Shown here piece by piece: positions 1-8,472 of a stretch of DNA of 64,000 nt; within the stretch, counting starts at the first letter, position 1, and each line of letters begins with the position of its first letter. A program made the translations under genes and the position numbers. Source of the DNA: Desulfosporosinus nitroreducens (GTDB lineage: Bacteria > Bacillota > Desulfitobacteriia > Desulfitobacteriales > Desulfitobacteriaceae); contig NZ_JAMHFY010000001.1 of the NCBI RefSeq assembly GCF_023897015.1, positions 1 to 64,000 on the forward strand. The letters are read 5' to 3'. The notes under the pieces are model-generated. The model was not told the origin of the DNA. It ran no database searches and saw only the letters and a program-made list of their open reading frames with translations.

Positions 1-202
1 TGCGGGTATTATTTTCATTAATTATACCATAAATACACAGTTTAATGTGTGTTTATACTCAAATTTGAGGAAGAACCGTGATAGCACCACTAATACGCTC
101 ATTATTGGGCCATTGTCTCGCTCAGAATGAGCCACCCTGTCGCTGGTTGAACCACTAACTGTGGGAGTCGAGCAGACAGGGGGCTCAAGGATTAATTTAA
201 AG

Positions 203-946
203 TTATTCTTGAATCCCCTTGCGTTTACGCATGGAGTCCTCTCCATCAACGAAGATAGTGTATGAATCATGCACTATTCGATCGAGAATTGCGTCAGCCA
301 AGGTGCCTTCACCGATCTTTCCGTGCCAGCCTGCTGGCGCGAATTGTGAACAAAAAATAGTCGAGGTCTTTTGATGTCTGGCTTCAATGATCTCTAGGAG
401 GTCACGAGCTTCGTTGTTATTTAAAGGTATTAGGAGCCATTCATCAAGGATTAATAAGCTTACTCGTTTGTACTGTTTCATGACCTTCTGGAAGATACCT
501 TCCCCTCGTGCGACTGCAAATTCATTGAGTAGATCTGGTAGGCGGATGTATTTGACAGTGTAAAAGTTGCGACAAGCTGCAATTCCAAAGGCGCAGCTCA
601 TGTAAGTCTTGCCAGCCCCAGATGCACCAAGAACAATAAGATTGTGTTTTTCTTGAACATAATTGCAGGTTGATAGACGAGTAATCTGAGCTCTATCGAG
701 CTTTCTGTCAGCATGGTATTCTATATCCTCGATGCAAGCATCGCTAAAATAGAGTTCTGATTTTCGAATAAGGCGGGCTAATTTATTGTTCTTTCTTCTA
801 GCCCATTCCGTATCTACCATAAGGCCAAAACGTTCTTCAAAGGACAGGTCCTTGAAGGATGGATCATCTAACTGGTTGCGATAGGAGTCAGCCATAGAAG
901 GTAGTCTAAGCTCATTCAGTTTTGTTATTGTCGTTTCGTTCACCAT
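203..946 (-). CDS. istB: IS21 transposition helper ATPase IstB
   Basis: This 247-aa AAA+ ATPase assists the IstA transposase in target capture. A Walker A motif (GASGAGKT, residues 107-114) and a Walker B motif (LLILDEW, about 164-170) are visible, and the length is typical of IstB/DnaC-like helpers. Its ATG shares a base with the TAA stop of istA (TAATG), so translation is probably coupled. It appears intact. Confidence 0.95.
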   Translation of the reverse strand: MVNETTITKLNELRLPSMADSYRNQLDDPSFKDLSFEERFGLMVDTEWARRKNNKLARLIRKSELYFSDACIEDIEYHADRKLDRAQITRLSTCNYVQEKHNLIVLGASGAGKTYMSCAFGIAACRNFYTVKYIRLPDLLNEFAVARGEGIFQKVMKQYKRVSLLILDEWLLIPLNNNEARDLLEIIEARHQKTSTIFCSQFAPAGWHGKIGEGTLADAILDRIVHDSYTIFVDGEDSMRKRKGIQE

Positions 947-2484
947 TATGAGTTCCTCCCATAATAGTCTGCACCCCTTGTGAATCCGAAGTTTGCAGAC
1001 GTATTATTAGGAACAGTTTCTTCTCTGACCACTTTATCATGACCCGTTTTTAGAATCGTCTGGATGCTTTTGTAGCTAGGATTTGGCGTATAGGATAACG
1101 CTTTTTCACAGGCAACTTCAAGACGGTTCACGGCGTATTTGTCAGCCAGCTTGAGTAGAGCCATACATGATCGGTAACCTTGTTGTTCTACTTTGTGCGA
1201 TGAAAGAATTGCTTGGACAGCTATGGCGGTATTAGGACCAACACTTTTTGCCCAGGAGATAAACCGTTCTGAGTTCCAAGCAGCATACTGCTTATGGTCT
1301 TCAGGCATATGTTCAACCACCGTGCTGTACTGGCCTTCACGGCCATGTAGCTTTGGATGTGAACAGACTCGATGGTTATTGTAGAAGACTTCGATAACAT
1401 TCCTAGTGATACGAACATCAACTTTATGTTTGATATATTCGTATGGACAGCTATAGAACATTTTTTCTACGGCTATGTGATAGTTAAACTGAACAGTTGC
1501 GATCTTCCAAGTAGCGAGCTCGTATGGAGCCTGGGGCAGTGGTAGTAGGGCAAGTTGTTCTTCTTCCAGAAAGACACTGAGCCGGCTTCCCGGTTTCTTT
1601 TGGAACGGTTTACTGTTGAAATCCTTCAGTTTAGGCTTTATCGCCTCGTTAAGCTCTCTTAGTGAGAAAAACTTTTGACGGCGTAACGCTGCGATAATCC
1701 AAGTTGATATGATTCCTACCGTGCCCTCAACCGTAGCTTTATCTTTTGGTTTTTTAACACGAGCAGGAATAACAGCTGTTCCATAGTGTTCGGCCATGTC
1801 GTGGTAGGTCTTATTGATGATCGGTGTATACCATAACGTTTTCTCTACACCTGTCTTAAGATTATCCGGAACCAGAATTCTGGTAACGCCTCCAAAGAAC
1901 TGATAGGCATTAACATGTGCAGCTATCCAGTTTTCCTGGTTCTGTGATAAAAAGGCTTCAACATAGGCATATTGGCTAGAAGATAACGCTGCTACAAAAA
2001 CATAGGCATTAATAGCTTCGCCTGTGTCACGATCGATAATGGTAGCTGTCTTGCCAGCCCAGTCGACTTCTAGTAGCTCTCCAGGCTTGCGGTTGATGTG
2101 CATGGTAGCTTTTGAAACGTTAGCATACTCACGATAGTATTTGCAGAACTGTGTGTACATGAAAGGCACTTCATGACTAAGTCGACATGTTTCACAGTAA
2201 TCATTCCAAACAAGGCTTAAAGTAACACCATTTTTCGCCATTTCTTTATGGATGTAGTCATAGTCAGGCAGCCTTCTAGAACTTGAAACTTGACGCTCTG
2301 GGAAAAGACCTTCTATTAAATCTCCGTCTGACATGCCTTTTGGTAGCGGCCACGAAATCCCTTGTTCCTCTGCTCGTTTTATGGTGTTTGACACTGTGTT
2401 TCGTGAGCACTCGCAACTTGCTGAGATGCTACGCTGACTGATCCCTTGGCTATTTAGCCGAAGAATTTCGCGGTAATTGGTCAT
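946..2484 (-). CDS. istA: IS21 transposase IstA
   Basis: This 512-aa DDE transposase has an N-terminal helix-turn-helix (about residues 10-40, ISQRSISASCECSRNTVSNT) followed by an integrase catalytic core. The core has candidate acidic residues Asp141 (EVDWAGK), Asp207 (VPDNLK) and Glu253 (KDKATVEG). The C-terminal part is the usual Mu-transposase-like domain. The reading frame is complete with no stops, so the element may still be active. It is upstream of and overlaps istB. Confidence 0.95.
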   Translation of the reverse strand: MTNYREILRLNSQGISQRSISASCECSRNTVSNTIKRAEEQGISWPLPKGMSDGDLIEGLFPERQVSSSRRLPDYDYIHKEMAKNGVTLSLVWNDYCETCRLSHEVPFMYTQFCKYYREYANVSKATMHINRKPGELLEVDWAGKTATIIDRDTGEAINAYVFVAALSSSQYAYVEAFLSQNQENWIAAHVNAYQFFGGVTRILVPDNLKTGVEKTLWYTPIINKTYHDMAEHYGTAVIPARVKKPKDKATVEGTVGIISTWIIAALRRQKFFSLRELNEAIKPKLKDFNSKPFQKKPGSRLSVFLEEEQLALLPLPQAPYELATWKIATVQFNYHIAVEKMFYSCPYEYIKHKVDVRITRNVIEVFYNNHRVCSHPKLHGREGQYSTVVEHMPEDHKQYAAWNSERFISWAKSVGPNTAIAVQAILSSHKVEQQGYRSCMALLKLADKYAVNRLEVACEKALSYTPNPSYKSIQTILKTGHDKVVREETVPNNTSANFGFTRGADYYGRNS

Positions 2485-2700
2485 TGATATGACCCTCCTT
2501 GGATTTATTTACACCACCAAGTAGTGCATTAATCCAATCTACCACTAATATGGAACGAGTGGTCCACCTAGCGTGAAGGTGGTTTAGTTTTAGCGTGAAG
2601 CCGGCTCAACTTGTGCGTATCGGTGGCTCTCGCGGAGCATATTATTCATCCTGACAGCCCGGGTACAGGAATTAGAGTTAGGGAAAATAAACGTAAAAAA

Positions 2701-2740
2701 AGCAGAAGCCCGGTGCCACCACACACACCGGGTTTCTGCT
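2701..2740. terminator. GC-rich hairpin, copy 1
   Basis: AGCAGAAGCCCGGTG pairs with CACCGGGTTTCTGCT over 15 positions with one wobble. A nearly identical hairpin with the same downstream flank lies at 43732-43769 in element 2. It probably works as a bidirectional terminator. The 350 bases from 2485 to 2838 otherwise hold only the IS right end and this flank. Confidence 0.6.
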
Positions 2741-2801
2741 CATCTCAAAAAATATTTTCCTCACGCCCACACTACACTATATGTCCCTGTCCATAAAAGT
2801 G

Positions 2802-2828
2802 TGACGCGCCGGTTAATTGCCGGCGTCA
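2802..2828 (+). terminator. Hairpin plus T-run
   Basis: TGACGCGCCGG and CCGGCGTCA form a stem with a two-base bulge, followed by ATTTTTAT. It sits just past the XRE remnant in the same position as the hairpin at 47868-47895 past the intact XRE gene. Confidence 0.55.
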
Positions 2829-2838
2829 TTTTTATGCT

Positions 2839-2950
2839 CTAAACGTCCTCTATGTTGTAGTTAAGTAAATTACAAAGTCGATCAATTACAGATAAAGCCA
2901 CAGCCCGCTTCGAGCTGGCTTTTGCAAAGTAGGCCTTAATATATACTTGA
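2839..2950 (-). pseudogene. XRE-family repressor remnant
   Basis: The last 26 or so residues of this frame (ending VALSVIDRLCNLLNYNIEDV in part) match the C-terminal half of the intact 69-aa XRE regulator at 47880-48089 (VALSVIDRLCNLLDCKIEDI). The helix-turn-helix half is gone. The upstream frame (to 3117) runs through a terminator and unrelated sequence, so the open frame there is accidental. This is a 3' fragment of a paralogous regulator. Confidence 0.7.
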
Positions 2951-2962
2951 TCTTTGGCAAAT

Positions 2963-2990
2963 AAAAAAGCCCCCATCAAAGTGATAGGGA
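2963..2990 (-). terminator. Terminator after the frameshifted gene
   Basis: Read on the minus strand, an imperfect TCCCTATCA / TGATGGGGG hairpin is followed by CTTTTTTATTT. It ends the minus-strand transcript that carries the Dam methylase and the frameshifted 81-aa gene. Confidence 0.55.
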
Positions 2991-3044
2991 AGCATGTAAC
3001 CTTATTGGACGATCTGGCATAGTATGTATTGCTGGCATGGCCAT
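2976..3044 (-). CDS. Possible 22-aa leader-type peptide
   Basis: An ATG preceded by a strong ribosome site (GAAAGGAGG, 8-base spacing) opens a 22-codon frame. The product is Met-, Pro- and His-containing with no recognisable family. The TGA stop falls inside the terminator hairpin at 2963-2990, the arrangement seen in leader peptides, although no gene follows in the same direction. It may simply be the start of a gene that has been lost. Confidence 0.3.
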   Translation of the reverse strand: MAMPAIHTMPDRPIRLHASLSL

Positions 3045-3095
3045 GGTAACGCCTCCTTTCGATATAGGGGGAGAGCTTTGTCAACTCTCCCCTGT

Positions 3096-3340
3096 TTACA
3101 TCTTCCACAATAGCCACTTACACGTATTCAGTTCATATTTAAGCTCGAAGAGCCGCAACTCCCCGTTAATTTCAGACTGACAGCGGAAAATGAGCATGCG
3201 ATTGCCGGCAAGTTTTTCTTCACTCACGGTGACTACTTTATCAATTTTTAGTTCTTTACCATCGAGCTTGAACTTAAGGGGTGGGGTTTACCGTTCTCAA
3301 ACCAAGCCAAGGCTTCGATGGGGGCTGCTAGGATTTTCAT
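3096..3340 (-). pseudogene. Frameshifted copy of the 81-aa protein at 43828
   Basis: The product in two frames matches the intact gene at 43828-44073: WFENGKPHPL, then after a one-base loss KLDGKELKI, GNRMLIFRCQSEI and NTCKWLLWKM. The copy is 245 nt against 246 nt, so a single deletion near 3270 (GGGG/AACTT region) explains the break. The ATG overlaps the stop of the upstream Dam gene (ATGA), so it was once coupled to the methylase. The function of the family is unknown. Confidence 0.85.
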
Positions 3341-4119
3341 TGAACCACCCCGACTTTATAATTGCTAATGAGTAACTCCCCGGCCTTACTACTTTTGTCA
3401 GTTCTGCAGACTGAATATCTTACTTCAACCGGGTTAATGTTAAATCCGGTATATAGCTCCCGGATCTCCGGATGGTCATTAATACTCAGCAAAAACTTTC
3501 CTTGAATTTTTGAAAGGCATTCCTTCAGCCTCACATGATCTTCCTTAGAAAATGGCTTACTCCCTTGGCTTGTATAATCCGTTAAACCATAATAAGGCGG
3601 ATCACAATAGAAAAACGTTGAGCTTCGATCATAACTGGATATTATCTTTTCGACATCCCTATTTTCAATAATTGTATTTACTAGCCTATCCCTTACGGAT
3701 ATTATGTTATCCCTTACTCGCTCAAGAACCATTGGAGGCTTCTTTAAAGGGGTAATCATAAAATCCTTCATCAAGGCCCCAAAGCTAAAGTGTAATAGGT
3801 AATAGAATCTTACTGCCCTATTTACATCGGATGTGCCAGCGATACTTAATGCCTTGTATTTCTGAAATATCTCTCTTGAAATAAGTAAATAATTGAATGC
3901 CTGGATGAATTGTTCGGGCTTTTCTTTTACGACTAGAAAGAAGTTGACCAGTTCTGAGTTTATGTCGTTGTAGACCTCTACTTCAGAGGGCGGTTTTTCA
4001 AAGAGGACCCAGCCGGCGCCGCCGAAGGGCTCGCAATAGCATATGTGTTCGGGTATTATTTTTACGATGGTCTTTCTTAGTCTGTATTTTCCGCCCATCC
4101 ATTTGATTGGACTATTCAA
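3337..4119 (-). CDS. DNA adenine methylase (Dam/D12 class)
   Basis: This is an S-adenosylmethionine-dependent N6-adenine methyltransferase of the D12 class. The visible motifs are the N-terminal KWMGGK, the cofactor loop EPFGGAGW and the catalytic DPPYYG. A TTG start at 4119 is preferred because GGGAGGGAG sits four bases before it; a GTG at 4134 is the longer alternative. A TATAAT box followed directly by a LexA box lies just upstream, suggesting SOS control. No cognate restriction endonuclease is adjacent. Methylation may protect the phage genome or alter regulation in lysogens. It is one of two Dam-type genes in 2.8 kb, and the two are clearly diverged. Confidence 0.9.
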   Translation of the reverse strand: MNSPIKWMGGKYRLRKTIVKIIPEHICYCEPFGGAGWVLFEKPPSEVEVYNDINSELVNFFLVVKEKPEQFIQAFNYLLISREIFQKYKALSIAGTSDVNRAVRFYYLLHFSFGALMKDFMITPLKKPPMVLERVRDNIISVRDRLVNTIIENRDVEKIISSYDRSSTFFYCDPPYYGLTDYTSQGSKPFSKEDHVRLKECLSKIQGKFLLSINDHPEIRELYTGFNINPVEVRYSVCRTDKSSKAGELLISNYKVGVVQ

Positions 4120-4138
4120 TTTACTCCCTCCCACAACA

Positions 4139-4158
4139 AGAACATATGTTCTATTATA
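4139..4158 (-). promoter_or_regulatory. LexA (SOS) box directly after a -10 element
   Basis: AGAACATATGTTCT at 4139-4152 is a perfect palindrome matching the Gram-positive LexA consensus CGAAC-N4-GTTCG in its core. TATAAT (minus strand, 4153-4158) abuts it, so bound LexA would block the promoter of the Dam gene. A near-identical copy with its downstream flank lies at 39322-39342. Confidence 0.75.
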
Positions 4159-4180
4159 CAGGATATTAGAAAAAAAGAAA

Positions 4181-4202
4181 AGCCTCCTGAAAGGGGGCAG
4201 CT
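4181..4202 (-). terminator. Terminator after the Abi-alpha gene
   Basis: On the minus strand GCCCCCT-TTC-AGGAGGC forms a hairpin followed by a long T-rich tract (TTTTCTTTTTTTCT). It separates the Abi-alpha transcript from the Dam promoter. Confidence 0.7.
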
Positions 4203-4209
4203 TCCATAT

Positions 4210-5040
4210 CTAAGATACACATGTTTTCACAAAGCGCTGTCCAAAATCTGTTAAGGTTATAACCTTTTTAACAAGTGATACCTCAACATCTTTCGAATTG
4301 TATATTGAATCTTCTTTGCATAAATTGTTATAATCCCAAAAACGCTGGTCTAGATAGTCTTCGTAAAAAGAGTCTAAGTAGAGTAGGTTTTCCTCTATAG
4401 TAACAATGTTTAATCTTACTAGGTTTTGGAGTGAAAGCGAAAAATTTTGCAGACTCATTTTGTTAAAATAATTCTTAGCAAACACAAAATTCTTAGTAAT
4501 ATATCCAACTATTTCACCAGTAGATTTAGAACGATAAACAATATCACAAACTGGACGGTAGCATACACTATATAAACATTTAATTTCTTCATCATCATCG
4601 TTATCCTCAACCTCAAAAAGGTAGTTACTATTTAATATAGTAACATCGTTAAAGTCTAATTGTTTTATAACTTCGACAAAGGCAGGATGTACTTCAGGTA
4701 AAATATCTTTATTCATAGATGCAGCTATAAGATGTGCAAATAACTCACGAAGATGTTTCTCTTCATAATAAAATTTAGCAACACTGTCTAGCGCAGGGCC
4801 AACTATATTTAATGGGGGATTAACAACATTATTTTCCGGGATTTTTTTTAACCGATTTTCTACTTCATCGAAAAACAGATTTACTTTAATGTCTCGATAT
4901 TTACGGGCCATGATTATGGGGGTAAATACTAAATTTATAACGTCCACAAGTCTATCACCAGCTTCTTTAGCAACAGGTGTTAATGCAGCATCTAAAAATT
5001 TGGGGACTATTAGATCGCCTAAATTCTCCAACTTATTCAA
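4210..5040 (-). CDS. Abi-alpha (DUF4393) domain protein, candidate abortive-infection factor
   Basis: This 276-aa soluble protein has the DUF4393/Abi_alpha layout. An N-terminal amphipathic segment (about 10-60) is followed by the conserved core about 85-130 with YYEEKHLRELFAHLIAASM, then VHPAFVEVIKQLDFNDVTIL. The C-terminal half is predicted mixed alpha/beta and ends with TLTDFGQRFVKTC, like other members. The family is linked to abortive infection by name and by frequent occurrence in prophages; its mechanism is not established. It has its own terminator downstream and about 180 bases of free sequence upstream (5041-5220, no gene seen), so it is probably transcribed alone. Confidence 0.75.
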   Translation of the reverse strand: MNKLENLGDLIVPKFLDAALTPVAKEAGDRLVDVINLVFTPIIMARKYRDIKVNLFFDEVENRLKKIPENNVVNPPLNIVGPALDSVAKFYYEEKHLRELFAHLIAASMNKDILPEVHPAFVEVIKQLDFNDVTILNSNYLFEVEDNDDDEEIKCLYSVCYRPVCDIVYRSKSTGEIVGYITKNFVFAKNYFNKMSLQNFSLSLQNLVRLNIVTIEENLLYLDSFYEDYLDQRFWDYNNLCKEDSIYNSKDVEVSLVKKVITLTDFGQRFVKTCVS

Positions 5041-5220
5041 CTCCCTTTATCAAGTAATACTAATAATCTTACAACTTTCTCGCGAAGTAAGAGGAAAGCT
5101 GTTATCACAATAAAACAAACCTTCCGTTTCCGATTAGAGTCATGAGTCAGTTAAAACTTCGTTGGAGGGCATTGTGAATTTCATGCCTTATTCACCGACA
5201 CTTTCAAACCACTATTATAG

Positions 5221-6087
5221 TCAAGCTTCTATTGAAGTAGGAAACAATTTAATATCCTCAGGCAAATTTAAATTGTTGCTGAAGAAGATAAATTCTTTTG
5301 CCTTCTTGCTATTTTGAACAGTGTATGTGACATCAAGATAACTAAATCGATAATTACTATACAAATCAGTAACTAGTGAACATACGTCATATGTTACAAT
5401 CCATTTTCGTCCACATCTAGATATTCTTTCTGATAAAGCTCTATGATCTTCTTCATTAAAAGAATTCTGATATAACTGAGCCCCTTTTCTTACATAGGGA
5501 GGATCAAAATTTATAAAAGCCTTATAAAAGCGATTTAAATATTCTGGCTGTAATAATTCTTTTGCATCTAAGTTGTACAAGACTATATTCTTTCTATATT
5601 TGGATATATCTTGGATTTTTTGTATTAGATTGGGCTTGTTGAAACGTGCACAAATACTATAAATACCTTCTTGTTTTAATCCCCCAATCATCCCGCCCTT
5701 AATTACGCCTGCTATATTAGTTCGATTTAAATAAAATGTAGAAAACCCTAATTCTAAAGTATTAGCAACATTATGCTGGAGATATATTCCTCTTTGCCGT
5801 TGCCATTCATCTGGTGTGATATCAGTCTCTATAATTAGATTGCAGAGGTCTTCTGTATAATTTAAGACGCTATACCAAAAAGCATATATTGCCGGATCAT
5901 AATCATTAATGACAATCCTTTTAACATCGCCATTTATTAGTAATTTTATGGCCAAACCAGCCCCACCTGCGAAAGGCTCGATATAAGTTTGTCCCAATAA
6001 ATTGTTACATTCTAAAATCTGTTTTACATAAGAATAGAATTTTGTTTTCCCACCTGGATACCTTAACGGGGATAAAGTAGTAGGCAT
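5221..6087 (-). CDS. Second Dam-type DNA adenine methylase
   Basis: This 288-aa D12-class N6-adenine methyltransferase has motif RYPGGKTK (9-16), cofactor-binding IEPFAGGAG (36-44), acidic ND-D (61-64) and catalytic DPPYVRKG (195-202). It differs strongly from the Dam gene at 3337. It starts at an ATG behind TTTAGGAGG and lies 68 bases downstream of the AAA ATPase in the same direction. That short gap holds only an AT-rich palindrome, so the two are likely one operon. A methylase next to a nuclease-like ATPase suggests that modification protects self DNA, but that is inference. Confidence 0.88.
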   Translation of the reverse strand: MPTTLSPLRYPGGKTKFYSYVKQILECNNLLGQTYIEPFAGGAGLAIKLLINGDVKRIVINDYDPAIYAFWYSVLNYTEDLCNLIIETDITPDEWQRQRGIYLQHNVANTLELGFSTFYLNRTNIAGVIKGGMIGGLKQEGIYSICARFNKPNLIQKIQDISKYRKNIVLYNLDAKELLQPEYLNRFYKAFINFDPPYVRKGAQLYQNSFNEEDHRALSERISRCGRKWIVTYDVCSLVTDLYSNYRFSYLDVTYTVQNSKKAKEFIFFSNNLNLPEDIKLFPTSIEA

Positions 6088-6155
6088 AAAGTCGCCTCCT
6101 AAACTAAAGCTATAAATATATATATTTAGGAAGTTAGAGATTTATAAGTAGTATC

Positions 6156-7820
6156 TTATGGCAGATCCCATTCCTTTGAGTTAATTCCATGAAACACAGC
6201 CACTTTCTTAAACATAACATATAAATCCTTATAGAATTTATTTAATTGATCCTCATTCTCTGTATTATTAACCCAATGCCTAAACAATATCTCAAAGAAG
6301 CGCTTATGTCTATTAAATACTTTCTTGCTTATTTCTCTTTGCACCCCATGAGTAGACTCCTTTTTATCATTGAGTTCTTTAAGTTTTTCGGAGATACTAT
6401 CAATATCTGGGCGAATATTTTCTCTATAATAAATCTTTCCGTAGCCAAGATTTATTATAATTCCTTCCGTCCAGAATTGATCATCATTATCAAATAATTG
6501 TATTGAATAATCCATTATAAGCTTCTCAGGAGAATTTGCACCAGGCAAAGTTATTACATATTTGTTATAATCTTGTTTGCTTTTTTGATCTCCGTCTAAT
6601 ATACAAATTGATTGCATTGTTGATTTTAATAAATATATATCATCAAATATGTTTAAAAGATTATTTGCACTGATATTAGCATCTATTAAATGAAAAAATT
6701 GTTTTACCTTAGAAAATGCACTTAAATACTTTTCTGTATAGTAATCAAAAAGAATATTTAAAAACAGTCGTGCCTCTTTATCTTCTGTAAAAACTGGAAT
6801 AACTTTATTCGTGTAAATGTCATCCCTAGTAATATTATGTAAATGCATTTTAATTTTATATATATCTGGAGCCTCCATTTTAAGAACTGTTGATATATTA
6901 TCAATTAGATAAATAACATTATATTTCTTACTCAGGGCGTGTTCTAATAGAGATAAACTATGGCTTGTGAAAATTATCTGTATCTTAAATGCTTTAGAAT
7001 ATTCATTATATAACTCTAAAAGCTTGATTTGTAGAGATGGATGTAATGTGGCATCCATCTCATCAATTAATAAGATACTCTCTACCGTATTGCTACTAGT
7101 GATACAATTAAAATAATATTTAAGAGATACAATAGCTGTTATTAATATGAACAAATTATCTTCCCCAGCTGAAATAGTGTTAGAATCTATTCCGTTTTGA
7201 TCACTGGAAAAATCCGCCCTTATTTTAATATCACCCATTTTTTGAGGGGCAGTGGATGAAACTGATAACCCCGTAAACTTTCTGTAAACATCTGCAATTT
7301 CTTGTTGATAAATTAAAGGTAGCGTCTTCTTTACGCCTTCGATTGCATCATCGTTCTGGAATTCACCAAACGGAAGTAACCTCGATAGTCCCAAATAGAT
7401 TACAGGGCAATAAGGCAAGGAATCTTTTGTCCCTTTTGGATAAAAAGGCTTGATAGAATATCGATTATGCATTTTTGAATTATGTCTTCTAAAGCCCAAA
7501 GATGTTTTATCAAAATAATCTATAGTAAATAATGACCCTTTTTGTTCAAATGCAGGGTCGTTGTATCGCTTATCGCCACGTGTTAAACTTTCAACCTTAG
7601 GGTTAATAATACTGTTCACCTTTTTAATTATTTCTAAGCAAGAATCATCAATTAGCCAAGGGCATTTTTTATTAACTGCTTGAAACGAGTTGCTCACAAT
7701 ATGTAATATTGACGTTTTACATGTTCCGTTAGTTCCAGAAATAACATTAATCCCCTTCGAAAACTCAAATTCGAGATTCTTTATTTTGCGATATTGTATA
7801 ACAGATATTTTTTTAATCAA
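6156..7820 (-). CDS. AAA ATPase with TOPRIM-like C-terminus (OLD-like)
   Basis: This 554-aa protein has an ABC/SMC-type ATPase domain. Walker A is GTNGTCKTS (about 29-37), a signature-like ISAGEDN is near 216-222, Walker B is ILLIDEMD (249-256) and the switch histidine is in FTSHS (about 287). The C-terminal half carries PVFTEDKEARLFL (about 342-354) and ILDGDQKS (about 407-414), which resemble the Glu and Asp-x-Asp positions of a TOPRIM nuclease in a degenerate form. This is the layout of OLD-family defence nucleases. The start is a TTG behind AAAGGAG. The gene precedes the second Dam gene and lies beyond the lysis genes, where Gram-positive prophages often carry defence cargo. A non-nuclease ATPase role cannot be excluded. 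Confidence 0.8.
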   Translation of the reverse strand: MIKKISVIQYRKIKNLEFEFSKGINVISGTNGTCKTSILHIVSNSFQAVNKKCPWLIDDSCLEIIKKVNSIINPKVESLTRGDKRYNDPAFEQKGSLFTIDYFDKTSLGFRRHNSKMHNRYSIKPFYPKGTKDSLPYCPVIYLGLSRLLPFGEFQNDDAIEGVKKTLPLIYQQEIADVYRKFTGLSVSSTAPQKMGDIKIRADFSSDQNGIDSNTISAGEDNLFILITAIVSLKYYFNCITSSNTVESILLIDEMDATLHPSLQIKLLELYNEYSKAFKIQIIFTSHSLSLLEHALSKKYNVIYLIDNISTVLKMEAPDIYKIKMHLHNITRDDIYTNKVIPVFTEDKEARLFLNILFDYYTEKYLSAFSKVKQFFHLIDANISANNLLNIFDDIYLLKSTMQSICILDGDQKSKQDYNKYVITLPGANSPEKLIMDYSIQLFDNDDQFWTEGIIINLGYGKIYYRENIRPDIDSISEKLKELNDKKESTHGVQREISKKVFNRHKRFFEILFRHWVNNTENEDQLNKFYKDLYVMFKKVAVFHGINSKEWDLP

Positions 7821-7931
7821 CTTTTGGAATCTCCTTTATTAAACGTTTAGAGAGTTCTTACAAATTGCAGTTATAGACATTATCTCACAATCTAATTAAT
7901 ATCTTTGTCGAAACATGTCCATAAATGCAAA

Positions 7932-7955
7932 AGCCCCCACCTTATTGTGAGGGCT
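7932..7955 (-). terminator. End of the prophage 1 late transcript
   Basis: AGCCCCCAC and GTGAGGGCT pair with one mismatch. On the minus strand the hairpin is followed by TTTTGCATTT. It lies right after the holin gene and before the defence genes, so lysis and cargo are separate transcripts. Confidence 0.75.
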
Positions 7956-8003
7956 CGCAACCTATTTCATTTTACGTAGATTCCGGAAACAATTAATTGT
8001 GGC

Positions 8004-8444
8004 TCAGATGTTTTGGATTGTTGATCCTATGTTGTTCTGCTTCATTACAAAGACGGCTGCCTCGGCAGAGTTCCTAATTATCTGTTCCAATTCTGGCGTA
8101 ACCTCGTGCCCAGTTAACTTAATCACATCCACAGCATATTGAGTAGCCTGTTCCTTGCGCAGATCCGGCGGTAATTGCCCACTATTATAGAGTTGTTGCG
8201 CCGAATGTACACCAGTCTGAGTAATCTTCAGGACCGTATCAATAATGTTATCTACCGGATCCGGGATGAGGGGGTCTAATACCGTGTGTATGGATTCAGC
8301 AGTATCCACAATAGCATCAGCAACCTGAAGCCGCTTACCTGGATCCTTGCCCTGTTTAACCAACGCCTGAACTCCATACATGGTCCCAAAGAAACATACC
8401 AAAGATAGTACACCTATCAATATTGTTACTGTTTGAACTGACAT
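8004..8444 (-). CDS. Phage holin (LL-H-like)
   Basis: This 146-aa protein has one N-terminal membrane segment (about 5-27) and a long soluble helical tail. The C-terminal stretch LRKEQATQYAVDVIKLTGHE and the position after the amidase fit the LL-H/phage_holin_6 type, which forms membrane lesions that let the endolysin out. The ATG has a good AAAGGAGG site. The palindrome at 8473-8484 lies 29 bases upstream. Confidence 0.65.
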   Translation of the reverse strand: MSVQTVTILIGVLSLVCFFGTMYGVQALVKQGKDPGKRLQVADAIVDTAESIHTVLDPLIPDPVDNIIDTVLKITQTGVHSAQQLYNSGQLPPDLRKEQATQYAVDVIKLTGHEVTPELEQIIRNSAEAAVFVMKQNNIGSTIQNI

Positions 8445-8472
8445 GTCATTTCCTCCTTTAAATTCAAAATTG

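Larger units (their letters stand above)
125..2632 (-). mobile_element. IS21-family insertion sequence
   Basis: The element is defined by overlapping istA and istB genes. Its ends are approximate. A candidate imperfect terminal inverted repeat pairs GAGCCACC at 129-136 with GGTGGCTC at 2622-2629, and the similarity continues inward (GC, then GTTGA-CC). I could not identify a target duplication. The element separates whatever lies left of the window from the decayed accessory end of prophage 1. Bases 1-124 hold no gene that I can support. Confidence 0.8.

Noticed and set aside
2839..3117. Complete 92-aa gene
   Set aside because: Only its last 26 or so residues match an XRE protein; the rest is read through a terminator and non-coding sequence.
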